Below, in pieces: positions 29,612 through 42,578 of a stretch of 64,000 bases of DNA. The notes under the pieces were generated by a model, which saw nothing but the letters and a program-made list of their open reading frames with translations, was not told the origin of the DNA and did no database searches. This DNA is from Chrysogorgia sp. JL179-B06. Taxonomy: Eukaryota; Cnidaria; Anthozoa; Scleralcyonacea; Chrysogorgiidae. Every line of letters starts with the position of its first letter. The first letter of the stretch is position 1. The position numbers were made by a program, and so were the translations under genes. Location of the stretch: positions 3,022,001-3,086,000 of the forward strand of contig JAYKKM010000123.1 of NCBI GenBank assembly GCA_035772405.1. The letters are read 5' to 3'.

Positions 29612-30279
29612 GTATACACAACTTTTATCCAATTGTTAATAAAGAAAAATTCGAATTTTTCGAATTCAGGCAATTTCGGCATAAGCTCCATTTTTTAAAT
29701 CGTGCAGGAAAATGTTGCTATAAAAAAACTTTTGCGAATAAATGAAATAGGAGAATTATAGTCAGCGCGGTCGAGATATATGATAATATTAGTTTTAAAA
29801 CTTTTCTTCTTCGTGGAAGAATGTCATTCTAATATTCGAATATAGTCGGAAAGTATAATTATTAATCCATCTAAGATAAAAAGATAGATAATGTAACTTT
29901 TAGCAATACAGTAAGTTCCAAGTACAAAACGCCCTTGGGATAAGGAAAATACAAGTATTTCCATAGCTAGATAATTGCGACTGTTATTTCTGTCGAATAA
30001 TTATTTTATTTTATTAGAACCTTATGAGAAATTCAAAAGTCCACGTTATACTGTCGTGAAATGTAAACTAAATTGTTTCGTAGTTTTGAAAATAAATGTT
30101 ATCCCATCATTTAATCAAAGAAGCACTTTCGATATTTTATGGCAGAAAACATTCATAAATTTATTGTCTAAATATTTTTATTTCCTGCAACTTAGTTGCA
30201 TAAGTAAATCTGTTAAATACTTTTAATTTGGATATCTCAAAAAAACTGTCACGTCATACATCTTGTTTATATATCTTAG

Positions 30280-30396
30280 ACATCGACGAGTGCTTGGGCC
30301 AACCATGTCATGCAAACGTTACTTGTAACAATACCGTTGGATCTTTCATGTGCACATGTGAAGTAGGCTATACCGGTGACGGATTTAACTGCTCAG
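30280..30396 (+). CDS. EGF-like exon A2
   Basis: 117 nt, [30 protein letters not shown]. All cysteines, calcium-site residues and splice sites intact. Confidence 0.85.
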
Positions 30397-31045
30397 GTAT
30401 ACACAGCTTTTATCCAATTGTTAATAAAGAAAAATTTGAATATTTCGAATTCAGACAATTTCGGCATAAGCTCCATTTTTTTAAATAGTGCAGGAAAATG
30501 TTGATAAAAAAAACTTTTGCGAATAAATGAAATAGGAGAATTATAGTCAGCACGGTCGAGATATATGATGACATTAGTTTTAAACGTTTTCTTCGTCATG
30601 GAAGAATGTAATTTTAAATATTCGAATATAGTCGGAAAGTATATTAATTTTTAATCCATCTAAGATAAAAAGATAGATAATGCAACTTGTAGCAATACAG
30701 TAATTTCCAAATGCAAAACGCCCTTGGGATAAGTAAAATACAAGTATTTCGATAGCTAGATAATTGCGACAGTTATTTCTGTCCAATAAATATTTTATTT
30801 TATTAGAACCTTATGAGAAATTCAAAAGTCCACGTTATATATACTGTCGTGAAATGTAAACTAAATTGTTTCGTAGTTTTAAAAATAAATTTAATTCCTT
30901 CATCTCATCAAATAAGCAGTATCGATATTTTTATTGAAGAAAAGTAGCATACATAAATACATTGTGTAAATATTTTTGTTAGTTGCAGCGCAGTTGCATA
31001 CGTAAATCTGCTAAAGTACTTTTTGGATAATATCTCAAAAAAACT

Positions 31046-31134
31046 TCATGCAAACGCTACTTGTAACAATACCGTTGGATCTTTCATGTGCACATGTGAT
31101 GTAGGCTATACCGGTGACGGATTTAACTGCTCAG
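31046..31134 (+). pseudogene. EGF-like exon A3, 5' part deleted
   Basis: A deletion joins the upstream intron (CAAAAAAACT) directly to TCATGCAAACGC within the exon. The acceptor, DIDEC motif and first two cysteines are gone. The donor is intact. It cannot be spliced as a normal EGF exon. Confidence 0.85.
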
Positions 31135-31807
31135 GTATTCACAACTTTTATCCAATTGTTCATAAAGAAAAATTTGAATATTTCGAATTCAGACAATTTC
31201 GGCATCATCTCCATTTTTTTAAATTGTGCAGGAAAATGTTGATATAAAAAAACTTTTGCGAATAAATGAAATAGGAGAATTATAGTCAGCACGGTCGATA
31301 TATATGATAATATTAGTTTTAAAAGTTTTCTTCTTCGTGGAAGAATATCATTCTACATATTCGAATATAGTCGGAAAGTATAATTATTAATCCATTTAAG
31401 ATAAAAAGATAGATAATGCAACTTGTAGCAATACAGTAATTTCCAAGTGCAAAACGCTCTTGGGATAAGGAAAATACAAGTATTTCCATAGCTAGATAAT
31501 TGCGACAGTTATTTCTGTCGAATAATTATTTTATTTTATTAGAACCTTATGAGAAATTCAAAAGTCCACGTTATACTGTCGTGAAATGTAAACTAAATTG
31601 TTTCGTAGTTTTAAAAATAAATTTAATTCCTTCATCTCATCAAAGAAGCAGTATCGATATTTTTATTGAAGAAAACATTCATAAATACATTGTGTAAATA
31701 TTTTTGTTAGTTGCAGCTCAGTTGCATAAGTAAATCTGTTAAAGTACTTTTAATTTGGATATCTCAAAAAAATTGTCACGTCATATATCTTGTTTTTATA
31801 TATCTTA

Positions 31808-31988
31808 AGGTACGTTTACACACTACGATTAATCGGCCCGATTTCTGGTTTAGCTGGATGTTAAGTGGAGAAACAGTCAGCGGAGTGTCCCGTGGGCTCA
31901 TTTATCTTGGCGTCTTCCTGTCTCTCATTACTTAACATGCATTTAAACCAGAAATCGGCCCGATTAATCGTAGTGTGTAAACGTACCT
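31808..31988. mobile_element. PIF/Harbinger-like MITE in the acceptor of exon A4
   Basis: 181 bp with about 45-bp perfect-looking TIRs beginning AGGTACGTTTACACACTACG, flanked by the 3-bp target duplication TTA (31805-31807 and 31989-31991). TWA targets are typical of PIF/Harbinger. It lies inside the polypyrimidine/acceptor region, with the AG of the duplicated TTAG still next to the exon. Confidence 0.85.
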
Positions 31989-31992
31989 TTAG

Positions 31993-32109
31993 ACATCGAC
32001 GAGTGCTTGGGCCAACCATGTCATGCAAACGCTACTTGTAACAATACCGTTAGATCTTTCATGTGCACATGTGATGTACGCTATACCGGTGACGGATTTA
32101 ACTGCTCAG
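31993..32109 (+). CDS. EGF-like exon A4
   Basis: 117 nt, variant NNTVRSFMC and CDVRYTGDGF. The acceptor is rebuilt from the MITE target duplication (ACCTTTAG). It is most similar to exon A13 (40884), which has no MITE. Confidence 0.8.
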
Positions 32110-32782
32110 GTATTCACAACTTTTATCCAATTGTTAATAAAGTAAATTTGAATATTTCGAATTCAGACAATTTCGGCATAATCTCCATTTTTTTAAATCG
32201 TGCGGGAAAATGTTGATATAAAAAAACTTTTGCGTATAAATGAAATAGGAGAATTATAGTCAGCACGGTTGATATATATGATAATATTAGTTTTAAAAGT
32301 TTTCTTCTTCGTGGAAGAATATCATTCTACATATTCGAATATAGTCGGAAAGTATAATTATTAATCCATTTAAGATAAAAAGATAGATAATGCAACTTGT
32401 AGCAATACAGTAATTTCCAAGTGAAAAACGCTCTTGGGATAAGGAAAATACAAGTATTTCCATAGCTAGATAATTGCGACAGTTATTTCTGTCGAATAAT
32501 TATTTTATATTATTAGAACCTTATGAGAAATTCAAAAGTCCACGTAATACTGTCGTGAAATGTAAACTAAATTGTTTCGTAGTTTTAAAAATAAATTTAA
32601 TTCCTTCATCTCATCAAAGAAGCAGTATCGATATTTTTATTGAAGAAAACATTCATAAATACATTGTGTAAATATTTTTGTTATTTGCAGCTCAGTTGCA
32701 TAAGTAAATCTGTTAAAGTACTTTTAATTTGGATATCTCAAAAAAATTGTCACGTCATATATCTTGTTTTTATATATCTTAG

Positions 32783-32899
32783 ACATCGACGAGTGCTTGG
32801 GCCAACCATGTCATGCAAACGCTACTTGTAACAATACCGTTAGATCTTTCATGTGCACATGTGATGTAGACTATACCGGTTTCGGATTTAACTGCTCAG
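32783..32899 (+). CDS. EGF-like exon A5
   Basis: 117 nt, NNTVRSFMC, CDVDYTGFGFNCSG (Gly to Asp before the aromatic). Intact splice sites. Confidence 0.85.
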
Positions 32900-33571
32900 G
32901 TATTCACAACTTTTATCCAATTGTTAATAAAGAAAAATTTGAATATTTCGAATTCAGACAATTTCGGCATAATCTCCATTTTTTTAAATCGTGCAGGAAA
33001 ATGTTGATATAAAAAACTTTTGCGAATAAATGAAATAGGAGAATTATAGTCAGCACGGTCGATATATATGATAATATTAGTTTTAAAAGTTTTCTTCTTC
33101 GTGGAAGAATATAATTCTACATATTCGAATATAGTCGGAAAGTATAATTATTAATCCATTTAAGATAAAAAGATAGATAATGCAACTTGTAGCAATACAG
33201 TAATTTCCAAGTGCAAAACGCTCTTGGGATAAGGAAAATACAAGTATTTCCATAGCTAGATAATTGCGACAGTTATTTCTGTCGAATAATTATTTTATTT
33301 TATTAGAACCTTATGAGAAATTCAAAAGTCCACGTTATACTGTCGTGAAATGTAAACTAAATTGTTTCGTAGTTTTAAAAATAAATTTTATTCCTTCATC
33401 TCATCAAATAAGCAGTATCGATATTTTTATTGCAGAAAACATTCATCAATACATTGTGTAAATATTTTTGTTAGTTGCAGCTCAGTTGCATTAGTAAATC
33501 TGCTAAAGTACTTTTTGATAATATCTCAAAAAAACTGTCACGTCATATATCTTGTTTTTATATAATCTTAG

Positions 33572-33688
33572 ACATCGACGAGTGCTTGGGCCAACCATGT
33601 CATGCAAACGCCACTTGCAACAATACCGTTGGATCTTTGATGTGCACATGTGATGTAGGCTATACCGGTGACGGATTTAACTGCTCAG
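33572..33688 (+). CDS. EGF-like exon A6
   Basis: 117 nt, [19 protein letters not shown], with synonymous changes GCCACTTGCAAC. The acceptor is preceded by TATAATCTTAG. Practically the same as A7. Confidence 0.85.
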
Positions 33689-34360
33689 GTATTCACAACT
33701 TTTATCCAATTGTTAATAAAGAAAAATTTGAATATTTCGAATTCAGACAATTTCGGCATAATCTCCATTTTTTTAAATAGTGCAGGAAAATGTTGATATA
33801 AAAAACCTTTGCGAATAAATGAAATAGGAGAATTACAGTCAGCACGGTCGATTTATATGATAATATTAGTTTTAAAAGTTTTCTTCATCGTGGAAGAATA
33901 TAATTCTACATATTCGAATATAGTCGGAAAGTATAATTATTAATCCATTTAAGATAAAAAGATAGATAATGCAACTTGTAGCAATACAGTAATTTCCAAG
34001 TGCAAAACGCTCTTGGGATAAGCAAAATACAAGTATTTCCATAGCTAGATAATTGCGACAGTTATTTCTGTCGAATAATTATTTTATTTTATTAGAACCT
34101 TATGAGAAATTCAAAAGTCCACGTTATACTGTCGTGAAATGTAAACTAAATTGTTTCGTAGTTTTAAAAATAAATTTTATTCCTTCATCTCATCAAATAA
34201 GCAGTATCGATATTTTTATTGCAGAAAACATTCATCAATACATTGTGTAAATATTTTTGTTAGTTGCAGCTCAGTTGCATTAGTAAATCTGCTAAAGTAC
34301 TTTTTGATAATATCTCAAAAAAACTGTCACGTCATATATCTTGTTTTTATATAATCTTAG

Positions 34361-34477
34361 ACATCGACGAGTGCTTGGGCCAACCATGTCATGCAAACGC
34401 CACTTGCAACAATACCGTTGGATCTTTGATGTGCACATGTGATGTAGGCTATACCGGTGACGGATTTAACTGCTCAG
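34361..34477 (+). CDS. EGF-like exon A7
   Basis: 117 nt, identical in sequence to A6 as read, with a near-identical intron. This is the youngest duplication visible in the array. Confidence 0.85.
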
Positions 34478-35152
34478 GTATTCACAACTTTTATCCAATT
34501 GTTAATAAAGAAAAATTTGAATATTTCGAATTCAGACAATTTCGGCATAATCTCCATTTTTTTAAATAGTGCAGGAACATGTTGATATAAAAAACCTTTG
34601 CGAATAAATGAAATAGGAGAATTACAGTCAGCACGGTCGATTTATATGATAATATTAGTTTTAAAAGTTTTCTTCTTCGTGGAAGAATATAATTCTACAT
34701 ATTCGAATATAGTCGGAAAGTATAATTATTAATCCATTTAAGATAAAAAGATAGATATGCAACTTGTAGCAATACAGTAATTTCCAAGTGCAAAACGCTC
34801 TTGGGATAAGCAAAATACAAGTATTTCCATAGCTAGATAATTGCGACATTTATTTCTGTCGAATAATTATTTTATTTTATTAGAACCTTATGAGAAATTC
34901 AAAAGTCCACGTAATACTGTCGTGAAATGTAAACTAAATTGTTTCGTAGTTTTAAAAATAAATTTAATTCCTTCATCTCATCAAAGAAGCAGTATCGATA
35001 TTTTTATTGAAGAAAAGTAACATTCAAAAATACATTGTGTAAATATTTTTGTTATTTGCAGCTCAGTTGCATAAGTAAATCTGTTAAAGTACTTTTAATT
35101 TGGATATCTCAAAAAAATTGTCACGTCATATATCTTGTTTTTATATATCTTA

Positions 35153-35333
35153 AGGTACGTTTACACACTACGATTAATCGGCCCGATTTCTGGTTTAGCT
35201 GGATGTTAAGTGGAGAAACAGTCAGCGGAGTGTCCCGTGGGCTCATTTATATTGGCGTCTTCCTGTCTCTCATTACTTAACATGCATTTAAACCAGAAAT
35301 CGGCCCGATTAATCGTAGTGTGTAAACGTACCT
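35153..35333. mobile_element. Second copy of the Harbinger-like MITE, same site
   Basis: Same 181 bp, same TTA duplication and same position relative to the exon as at 31808, with one visible internal difference (TTATATTGG versus TTATCTTGG). It was copied with its unit rather than independently inserted. Confidence 0.85.
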
Positions 35334-35337
35334 TTAG

Positions 35338-35454
35338 ACATCGACGAGTGCTTGGGCCAACCATGTCATGCAAACGCTACTTGTAACAATACCGTTAGAT
35401 CTTTCATGTGCACATGTGATGTAGACTATACCGGTTTCGAATTTAACTGCTCAG
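35338..35454 (+). CDS. EGF-like exon A8
   Basis: 117 nt. The exon body is like A5 (CDVDYTGF, here FEFNCSG) but carries the MITE of A4 at its acceptor, so it is a chimera of the two unit types. Intact donor. Confidence 0.85.
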
Positions 35455-36122
35455 GTATTCACAACTTTTATCCAATTGTTAATAAAGAAAAATTTGAATA
35501 TTTCGAATTCAGACAATTTCGGCATAATCTCCATTTTTTTAAATCGTGCAGGAAAATGTTGATATAAAAAACTTTTGCGAATAAATGAAATAGGAGAATT
35601 ATAGTCAGCACGGTCGATATATATGATAATATTAGTTTTAAAAGTTTTCTTCTTCGTGGAAGAATATCATTCTACATATTCAAATATAGTCGGAAAGTAT
35701 AATTATTAATCCATTTAAGATAAAAAGATAGATAATGCAAATTGTAGCAATACAGTAATTTCCTAGTACAAAACGCCCCTGGGATAAGGAAAATACAAGT
35801 ATTTCCATAGCTAGACAATTGCGACAGTTATTTCTGTCGAATAATTATTTTATTTTATTAGAACCATATGAGAAATTCAAAAGTCCACGTTATACTGTCG
35901 TGAAATGTAAACTAAATTGTTTCGTAGTTTTAAAAATAAATTTAATTCCTTCATCTCATCAAAGAAGCAGTATCGATATTTTATTGGAAAAAACATTCAT
36001 AAATACATTGTGTAAATATTTTTGTTAGTTGCAGCTCAGTTGCATAAGGACATCTGTTAAAGTACTTTTGGGATAATATCTCAAAAAACTGTCACGTCAT
36101 TCATCTTGTTTTTATATCTTAG

Positions 36123-36239
36123 ACATCGACGAGTGCTTGGGCCAAGCATGTCATGCAAACGCTACTTGTAACAATACCGTTGGATCTTTGATGTGCACAT
36201 GTGATGTAGGCTATACCGGTGACGGATTTAACTGCTCAG
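36123..36239 (+). pseudogene. EGF-like exon A9, donor mutated
   Basis: 117-nt body intact ([21 protein letters not shown]), but the donor reads CAG|CTATAC instead of CAG|GTATAC. Normal splicing should fail, leading to skipping or readthrough. Confidence 0.8.
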
Positions 36240-36918
36240 CTATACACAACTTTTATCCAATTGTTAATAAAGAAAAATTTGAATATTTCGAATTCAGACA
36301 ATTTCGGCATAAGCTCCATTTTTTTAAATCGTGCAGGAAAATGTTGATATAAAAAACACTGCGAATAAATGAAATAGGAGAATTATAGTCAGCACGGTTG
36401 AGATATATGATGACATTAGTTTTAAACGTTTTCTTCGTTGTGGAAGAATGTAATTCTAAATATTCGAATATAGTCGGAAAGTATATTAATTATTAATCCA
36501 TCTAAGATAAAAAGATAGATAATGCAACTTGTAGCAATACAGTAATTTCCAAGTGCAAAACGCCCTTGGGATAAGGAAAATACAAGTATTTCCATGCTGG
36601 ATAATTGCGACAGTTATTTCTGTCGAATAATTATTTTATTTTATTAGAACCTTATGAGAAATTCAAAAGTCCACGTTATACTGTCGTGAAATGTAAACTA
36701 TATTGTTTCGTAGTTTTAAAAATAAATTTAATTCCTTCATCTCATCAAAGAAGCAGTATCGATATTTTTATTGAAGAAAAGTAGCATTCATAAATACATT
36801 GTGTAAATATTTTTGTTATTTGCAGCTCAGTTGCATAAGTAAATCTGTTAAAGTACTTTTAATTTGGATATCTCAAAAAAACTGTCACGTCATATATCTT
36901 TTTTTTTATATATCTTCG

Positions 36919-37035
36919 ACATCGACCAGTGCTTGGGCCAACCATGTCATGCAAACGCTACTTGTAACAATACCGTTGGATCTTTCATGTGCTCATGTGA
37001 TGTAGGCTATACCGGTGACGGATTTAACTGCTCAG
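36919..37035 (+). pseudogene. EGF-like exon A10, acceptor mutated
   Basis: 117-nt body (DIDQCLGQPC, FMCSCDVGY) with six cysteines, but the acceptor is TTCG instead of TTAG. Probably skipped. Confidence 0.8.
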
Positions 37036-37704
37036 GTACACACAACTTTTATCCAATTGTTAATAAAGAAAAATTTGAATATTTCGAATTCAGACAATTT
37101 CTGCATAAGCTCCATTTTTTTAAATCGTGCAGGAAAATGTTGATATAAAAAACTTTTGCGAATAAATGAAATAGGAGAATTATAGTCAGCACGGTACAGA
37201 TATATGATGACATTAGTTTTAAAAGTTTTTTTCTTCGTGGAAGAATGTCATTCTAAATATTCGAATATAGTCGGAAAGTATAATTGTTAATCCATTTAAG
37301 ATAAAAAGATAGATAATGCAACTTGTAGCAATACAGTAATTTCCAAGTACAAAACGCCCTTGGGATAAGGAAAATACAAGTATTTCCATAGCTAGATAAT
37401 TGCGACAGTTATTTCTGTCGAATAATTATTTTATTTTATTGGAACCTTATCAGAAATACAAAAGCGCACGTTATACTGTCGTGAAATGTAAACTAAATTG
37501 TTTCGTAGTTTTAAAAATAAATTTAATTCTTCATCTCATCAAAGAAGCAGTATCGATATTTTTAATGCAGAAAACATTCATAAATACATTGTGTAAATAT
37601 TTTTGTTAGTTGGAGCTCAGTTGCATAAGTAATTCTGTTAAAGTACTTTTGGGATAATATCTCAAAAAAACTGTCACGTCATACATCTTGTTTTTATATC
37701 TTAG

Positions 37705-37821
37705 ACATCGACGAGTGCTTGGGCCAACCATGTCATGCAAACGCTGCTTGTAACAATACCGTTGGATCTTTCATGTGCACATGTGATGTAGGCTATACCG
37801 GTGACGGATTTAACTGCTCAG
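37705..37821 (+). CDS. EGF-like exon A11
   Basis: 117 nt, [36 protein letters not shown]. Both splice sites intact. Confidence 0.85.
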
Positions 37822-38501
37822 GTATACACAACTTTTATGCAATTGTTAATAAAGAAAAATTTGAATATTTCGAATTCAGACAATTTCGGCATAAGCTCCA
37901 TTTTTTTAAATCGTGCAGGAAAATGTTGATATAAAAAAACTTTTGCGAATAAATTAAATAGGAGAATTATAGTCAGCACGGTCGAGATATATGATGACAT
38001 TAGTTTTAAACGTTTTCTTCGTTGTGGAAGAATGTAATTCTAAATATTCGAATATAGTCGGAAAGTATATTAATTATTAATCCATCTAAGATAAAAAGAT
38101 AGATAATGCAACTTGTAGCAATACAGTAATTTCCAATTGCAAAACGCCCTTGGGATAAGGAAAATACTAGTATTTCCTGCTAGATAATTGCGACAGTTAT
38201 TTCTGTCGAATAATTATTTTATTTTATTAGAACCTTATGAGAAATTCAAAAGTCCACGTAATACTGTCGTGAAATATAAACTAAATTGTTTCGTAGTTTT
38301 AAAAATAAATTTAATTCCTTCATCTCATCAAAGAAGCAGTATCGATATTTTTATTGAAGAAAAGTAACATTCATAAATACATTGTGTAAATATTTTTGTT
38401 AGTTGCAGCTCAGTTGCATAAGTAAATCTGTTAAAGTACTTTTAATTTTGATATCTCAAAAAAACTGTCGCGTCATATATCTTGTTTTTTATATATCTTA
38501 G

Positions 38502-38618
38502 ACATCGACGAGTGCTTGGGCCAACCATGTCATGCAAACGCTACTTGTAACAATACCGTTGGATCTTTCATGTGCACATGTGATGTAGGCTATACCGGTG
38601 ACGGATTTAACTGCTCAG
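38502..38618 (+). CDS. EGF-like exon A12a
   Basis: 117 nt, consensus array sequence ([26 protein letters not shown]). Intact splice sites. Confidence 0.85.
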
Positions 38619-39300
38619 GTATACACAACTTTTATCCAATTGTTAATAAAGAAAAATTTGAATATTTCGAATTCAGACAATTTCTGCATAAGCTCCATTT
38701 TTTTAAATCGTGCAGAAAAATCTTGATACAAAAAACTTTTGCGAATAAATGAAATAGGAGAATTATAGTCAGCACGGTACAGATATATGATGACATTAGT
38801 TTTAAAAGTTTTTTTCTTCGTGGAAGAATGTAATTCTAAATATTCGAATATAGTCGGAAAGTATATTAATTATTAATCCATCTAAGATAAAAAGATAGAT
38901 AATGCAACTTGTAGCAATACAGTAATTTCCAAGTGCAAAACGCCCTTGGGATAAGGAAAATACAAGTATTTCCATAGCTAGGTAATTGCGACAGTTATTT
39001 CTGTCGAATAATTATTTTATTTTATTATAACCTTATGAGAAATTCAAAAGTCTACATAATACTGTCGTGAAATGTAAACTAAATTGTTTTGTAGTTTTAA
39101 AAATAAATTTAATTCCTTCATCTCATCAAAGAAGCAGTATCGATATTTTTATTGAAGAAAAGTAACATTCATAAATACATTGTGTAAATATTTTTGTTAG
39201 TTGCAGCTCAGTTGCATAAGTAAATCTGTTAAAGTGCTTTTAATTTGGATATCTAAAAAAAAACTGTCACGTCATATATCTTGTTTTTTATATATCTTAG

Positions 39301-39417
39301 GCATCGACGAGTGCTTGGGCCAACCATGTCATGCAAACGCTACTTGTAACAATACCGTTGGATCTTTCATGTGCACATGTGATGTAGGCTATACCGGTGA
39401 CGGATTTAACTGCTCAG
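39301..39417 (+). CDS. EGF-like exon A12b
   Basis: 117 nt. The first exon base is G instead of A, so the first residue becomes Gly (GIDEC) and the calcium motif loses its first Asp. Otherwise consensus. Confidence 0.85.
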
Positions 39418-40090
39418 GTATTCACAACTTTTATCCAATTGTTAATAAAGAAAAATTTGAATATTTCGAATTCAGGCAATTTCGGCATAAGCTCCATTTT
39501 TTAAATCGTGCAGGAAAATGTTGATATAAAAAACATTTGCGAATAAATGAAATAGGAGAATTATAGTCAGCACGGTCGATATATATGATGACATTAATTT
39601 TAAAAGTTTTCTTCGTCGTGGAAGAATGTCATTCTAAATATTCGAATATAGTCGGAAAGTATAATTATTAATCCATCTAAGATAAAAAGATAGATAATGC
39701 AACTTGTAGCAATACAGTAATTTCCAAGTACAAAACGCCCTTGGGATAAGGAAAATACAAGTATTTACATAGCTAGATAATTGCGACAGTTATTTCTGTC
39801 GAATAATTATTTTATTTTATTAGAATCTTATGAGAAATTCAAAAGTCCACGTTATACTGTCGTGAAATGTAAACTAAATTGTTTCGTAGTTTTGAAAATA
39901 AATTTTATCCAATCATTTCATCAAAGAAGCACTTTCGATATTTTATGCCAGAAAACATTCATAAATTTATTGTCTAAATATTTTTGTTTCCTGCAACTTA
40001 GTTGCATAAGTAAATCTGTTAAAGTACTTTTAATTTGGATATCTCAAAAAAACTGTCACGTCATATATCTTGTTTTTTTATATATCTTAG

Positions 40091-40207
40091 ACATCGACGA
40101 GTGCTTGGGCCAATCATGTCATGCAAACGCTACTTGTAACAATACCGTTGGATCTTTCATGTGCACATGTGATGTAGGCTATACCGGTGACGGATTTAAC
40201 TGCTCAG
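40091..40207 (+). CDS. EGF-like exon A12c
   Basis: 117 nt, [16 protein letters not shown] (Pro to Ser), otherwise consensus. The upstream intron variant (ATTTTATCCAATCATTTCATC) resembles that of A2. Confidence 0.85.
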
Positions 40208-40883
40208 GTATACACAACTTTTATCCAATTGTTAATAAAGAAAAATTTGAATATTTCGAATTCAGACAATTTCGGCATAAGCTCCATTTTTTAAATCGTG
40301 CAGGAAAATGTTGATATAAAAAAACTTTTGCGAATAAATGAAATAGGAGAATTATAGTCAGCACGGTCGAGATATATGATGACATTAGTTTTAAACGTTT
40401 TCTTCGTCGTGGAAGAATGTCATTCTAAATATTCGAATACAGTCGAAAAGTATATTAATTATTAATCCATCTAAGATGAAAAGATAGATAATGCAACTTG
40501 TAGCAATACAGTAATTTCCAAGTGCAAAACGCCCTTGGGATAAGGAAAATACAAGTATTTCCATAGCTAGATAATTGCGACAGTTATTTCTGTCGAATAA
40601 TTATTTTATTTTATTAGAACCTTGTGAGAAATTCAAAAGTCCACGTAATACTGTCGTGAAATGTAAACTAAATTGTTTCGTAGTTTTAAAAATAAATTTA
40701 ATTCCTTCATCTCATCAAAGCAGCAGTATCGATATTTTTATTGCAGAAAACATTCATAAATACATTGTGTAAATATTTTTGTTAGTTGCAACTCAGTTGC
40801 ATAAGTAAATCTGTTAAAGTACTTTTAATTTGGATATCTCAAAAAAATTGTCACGTCATATATCTTGTTTTTATATATCTTAG

Positions 40884-41000
40884 ACATCGACGAGTGCTTG
40901 GGCCAACCATGTCATGCAAACGCTACTTGTAACAATACCGTTAGATCTTTCATGTGCACATGTGATGTACGCTATACCGGTGACGGATTTAACTACTCAG
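40884..41000 (+). CDS. EGF-like exon A13, sixth cysteine lost
   Basis: 117 nt, NNTVRSFMC and CDVRYTGDGFNYSG. The last cysteine is Tyr, so the third disulfide cannot form. Splice sites intact. Sister of A4 but without the MITE. Confidence 0.85.
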
Positions 41001-41672
41001 GTATTCACAACTTTTATCCAATTGTTAATAAAGAAAATTTGAATATTTCGAATTCAGACAATTTCGGCATAATCTCCATTTTTTTAAATCGTGCGGGAAA
41101 ATGTTGATATAAAAAAACTTTTGCGTATAAATGAAATAGGAGAATTATAGTCAGCACGGTTGATATATATGATAATATTAGTTTTAAAAGTTTTCTTCTT
41201 CGTGGAAGAATATCATTCTACATATTCGAATATAGTCGGAAAGTATAATTATTAATCCATTTAAGATAAAAAGATAGATAATGCAACTTGTAGCAATACA
41301 GTAATTTCCAAGTGAAAAACGCTCTTGGGATAAGGAAAATACAAGTATTTCCATAGCTAGATAATTGCGACAGTTATTTCTGTCGAATAATTATTTTATA
41401 TTATTAGAACCTTATGAGAAATTCAAAAGTTCACGTTATACTGTCATGAAATGTAAACTAAATTGTTTCGTAACTTTAAAAATAAATTTAATTCCTCCAT
41501 CTCATCAAAGCAGCAGTATCGATATTTTTATTGCAGAAAACATTCATAAATACATTGTGTAAATATTTTTGTTAGTTGCAGCTCAGTTGCATAAGTAAAT
41601 CTGTTAAAGTACTTTATGGATAATATCTCAAAAAAACTGTCACGTCATATATGTTGTTTTTATATATCCTAG

Positions 41673-41789
41673 ACATCGACGAGTGCTTGGGCCAACCATG
41701 TCATGCAAACGCTACTTGTAACAATACCGTTGGATCTTTCATGTGCACATGTGATGTAGGCTATACCGGTGACGGATTTAAGTGCTCTG
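41673..41789 (+). CDS. EGF-like exon A14
   Basis: 117 nt, ends DGFKCSG (Asn to Lys, removing the NCS sequon). The acceptor TCCTAG is slightly altered but keeps AG. Confidence 0.85.
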
Positions 41790-42461
41790 GTATACACAAC
41801 TTTTCCCAATTGTCAATAAAGAAAAATGTCAATATTTCGAATTCAGAGGATTTCAGCATAAGATCCATTTTTTAAATCGTGCAGGAAATTGTTGATATAA
41901 AAAAACTTTTGCGAATAAATGAAATAGCAGAATTATAGTCAGCACGGTCGAGATATATGATGACATTAGTTTTAAACGTTTTCTTCGTGGTGGAAGAATG
42001 TAATTCTAAATATTCGAATATAGTCGGAAAGTATAATTATTAATCCATCTAAGATAAAAAGATAGATAATGGAACTTGTAGCAATACAGTAATTTCCAAG
42101 TGCAAAACGCCCTTGGGATAAGGAAAATACAAGTATTTCCATAGCTAGATAATTGCGCCAGTTATTTCTGTCGAATAATTATTTTATTTTATTAGAACCT
42201 TATGAGAATCTCAAAAGTCCACGTAATACTGTCGTGAAATGTAAACTAAATTGTTTCGTAGTTTTAAAAATAAATTTAATTCCTTCATCTCTTCAAAGAA
42301 GCAGTATCGATATTTTTATTGCAGAAAACATTCATAAATACATTGTGTAAATATTTTTGTTAGTTGCAGCTCAGTTGCATAAGTAAATCTGTTAAAGTAC
42401 TTTTTGGATAATATCTCAAAAAAACTGTCACGTCATATATCTTGTTTTTTATATATCTTAG

Positions 42462-42578
42462 ACATCGACGAGTGCTTGGGCCAACCATGTCATGCAAACG
42501 CTACTTGTAACAATACCGTTGGATCTTTCATGTGCACATGTGATGTAGGCTATACCGGTGACGGATTTAAGTGCTCTG
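42462..42578 (+). pseudogene. EGF-like exon A15, donor mutated
   Basis: 117-nt body like A14 (DGFKCS), but the donor is CTG|ATATAC instead of CTG|GTATAC. Splicing at this position should fail. Confidence 0.8.

Noticed and set aside
31711..31935. ORF through the MITE at 31808 (also 35035-35280)
   Set aside because: It reads across intron and MITE. There is no transposase and the same ORF reappears only because the unit was copied.
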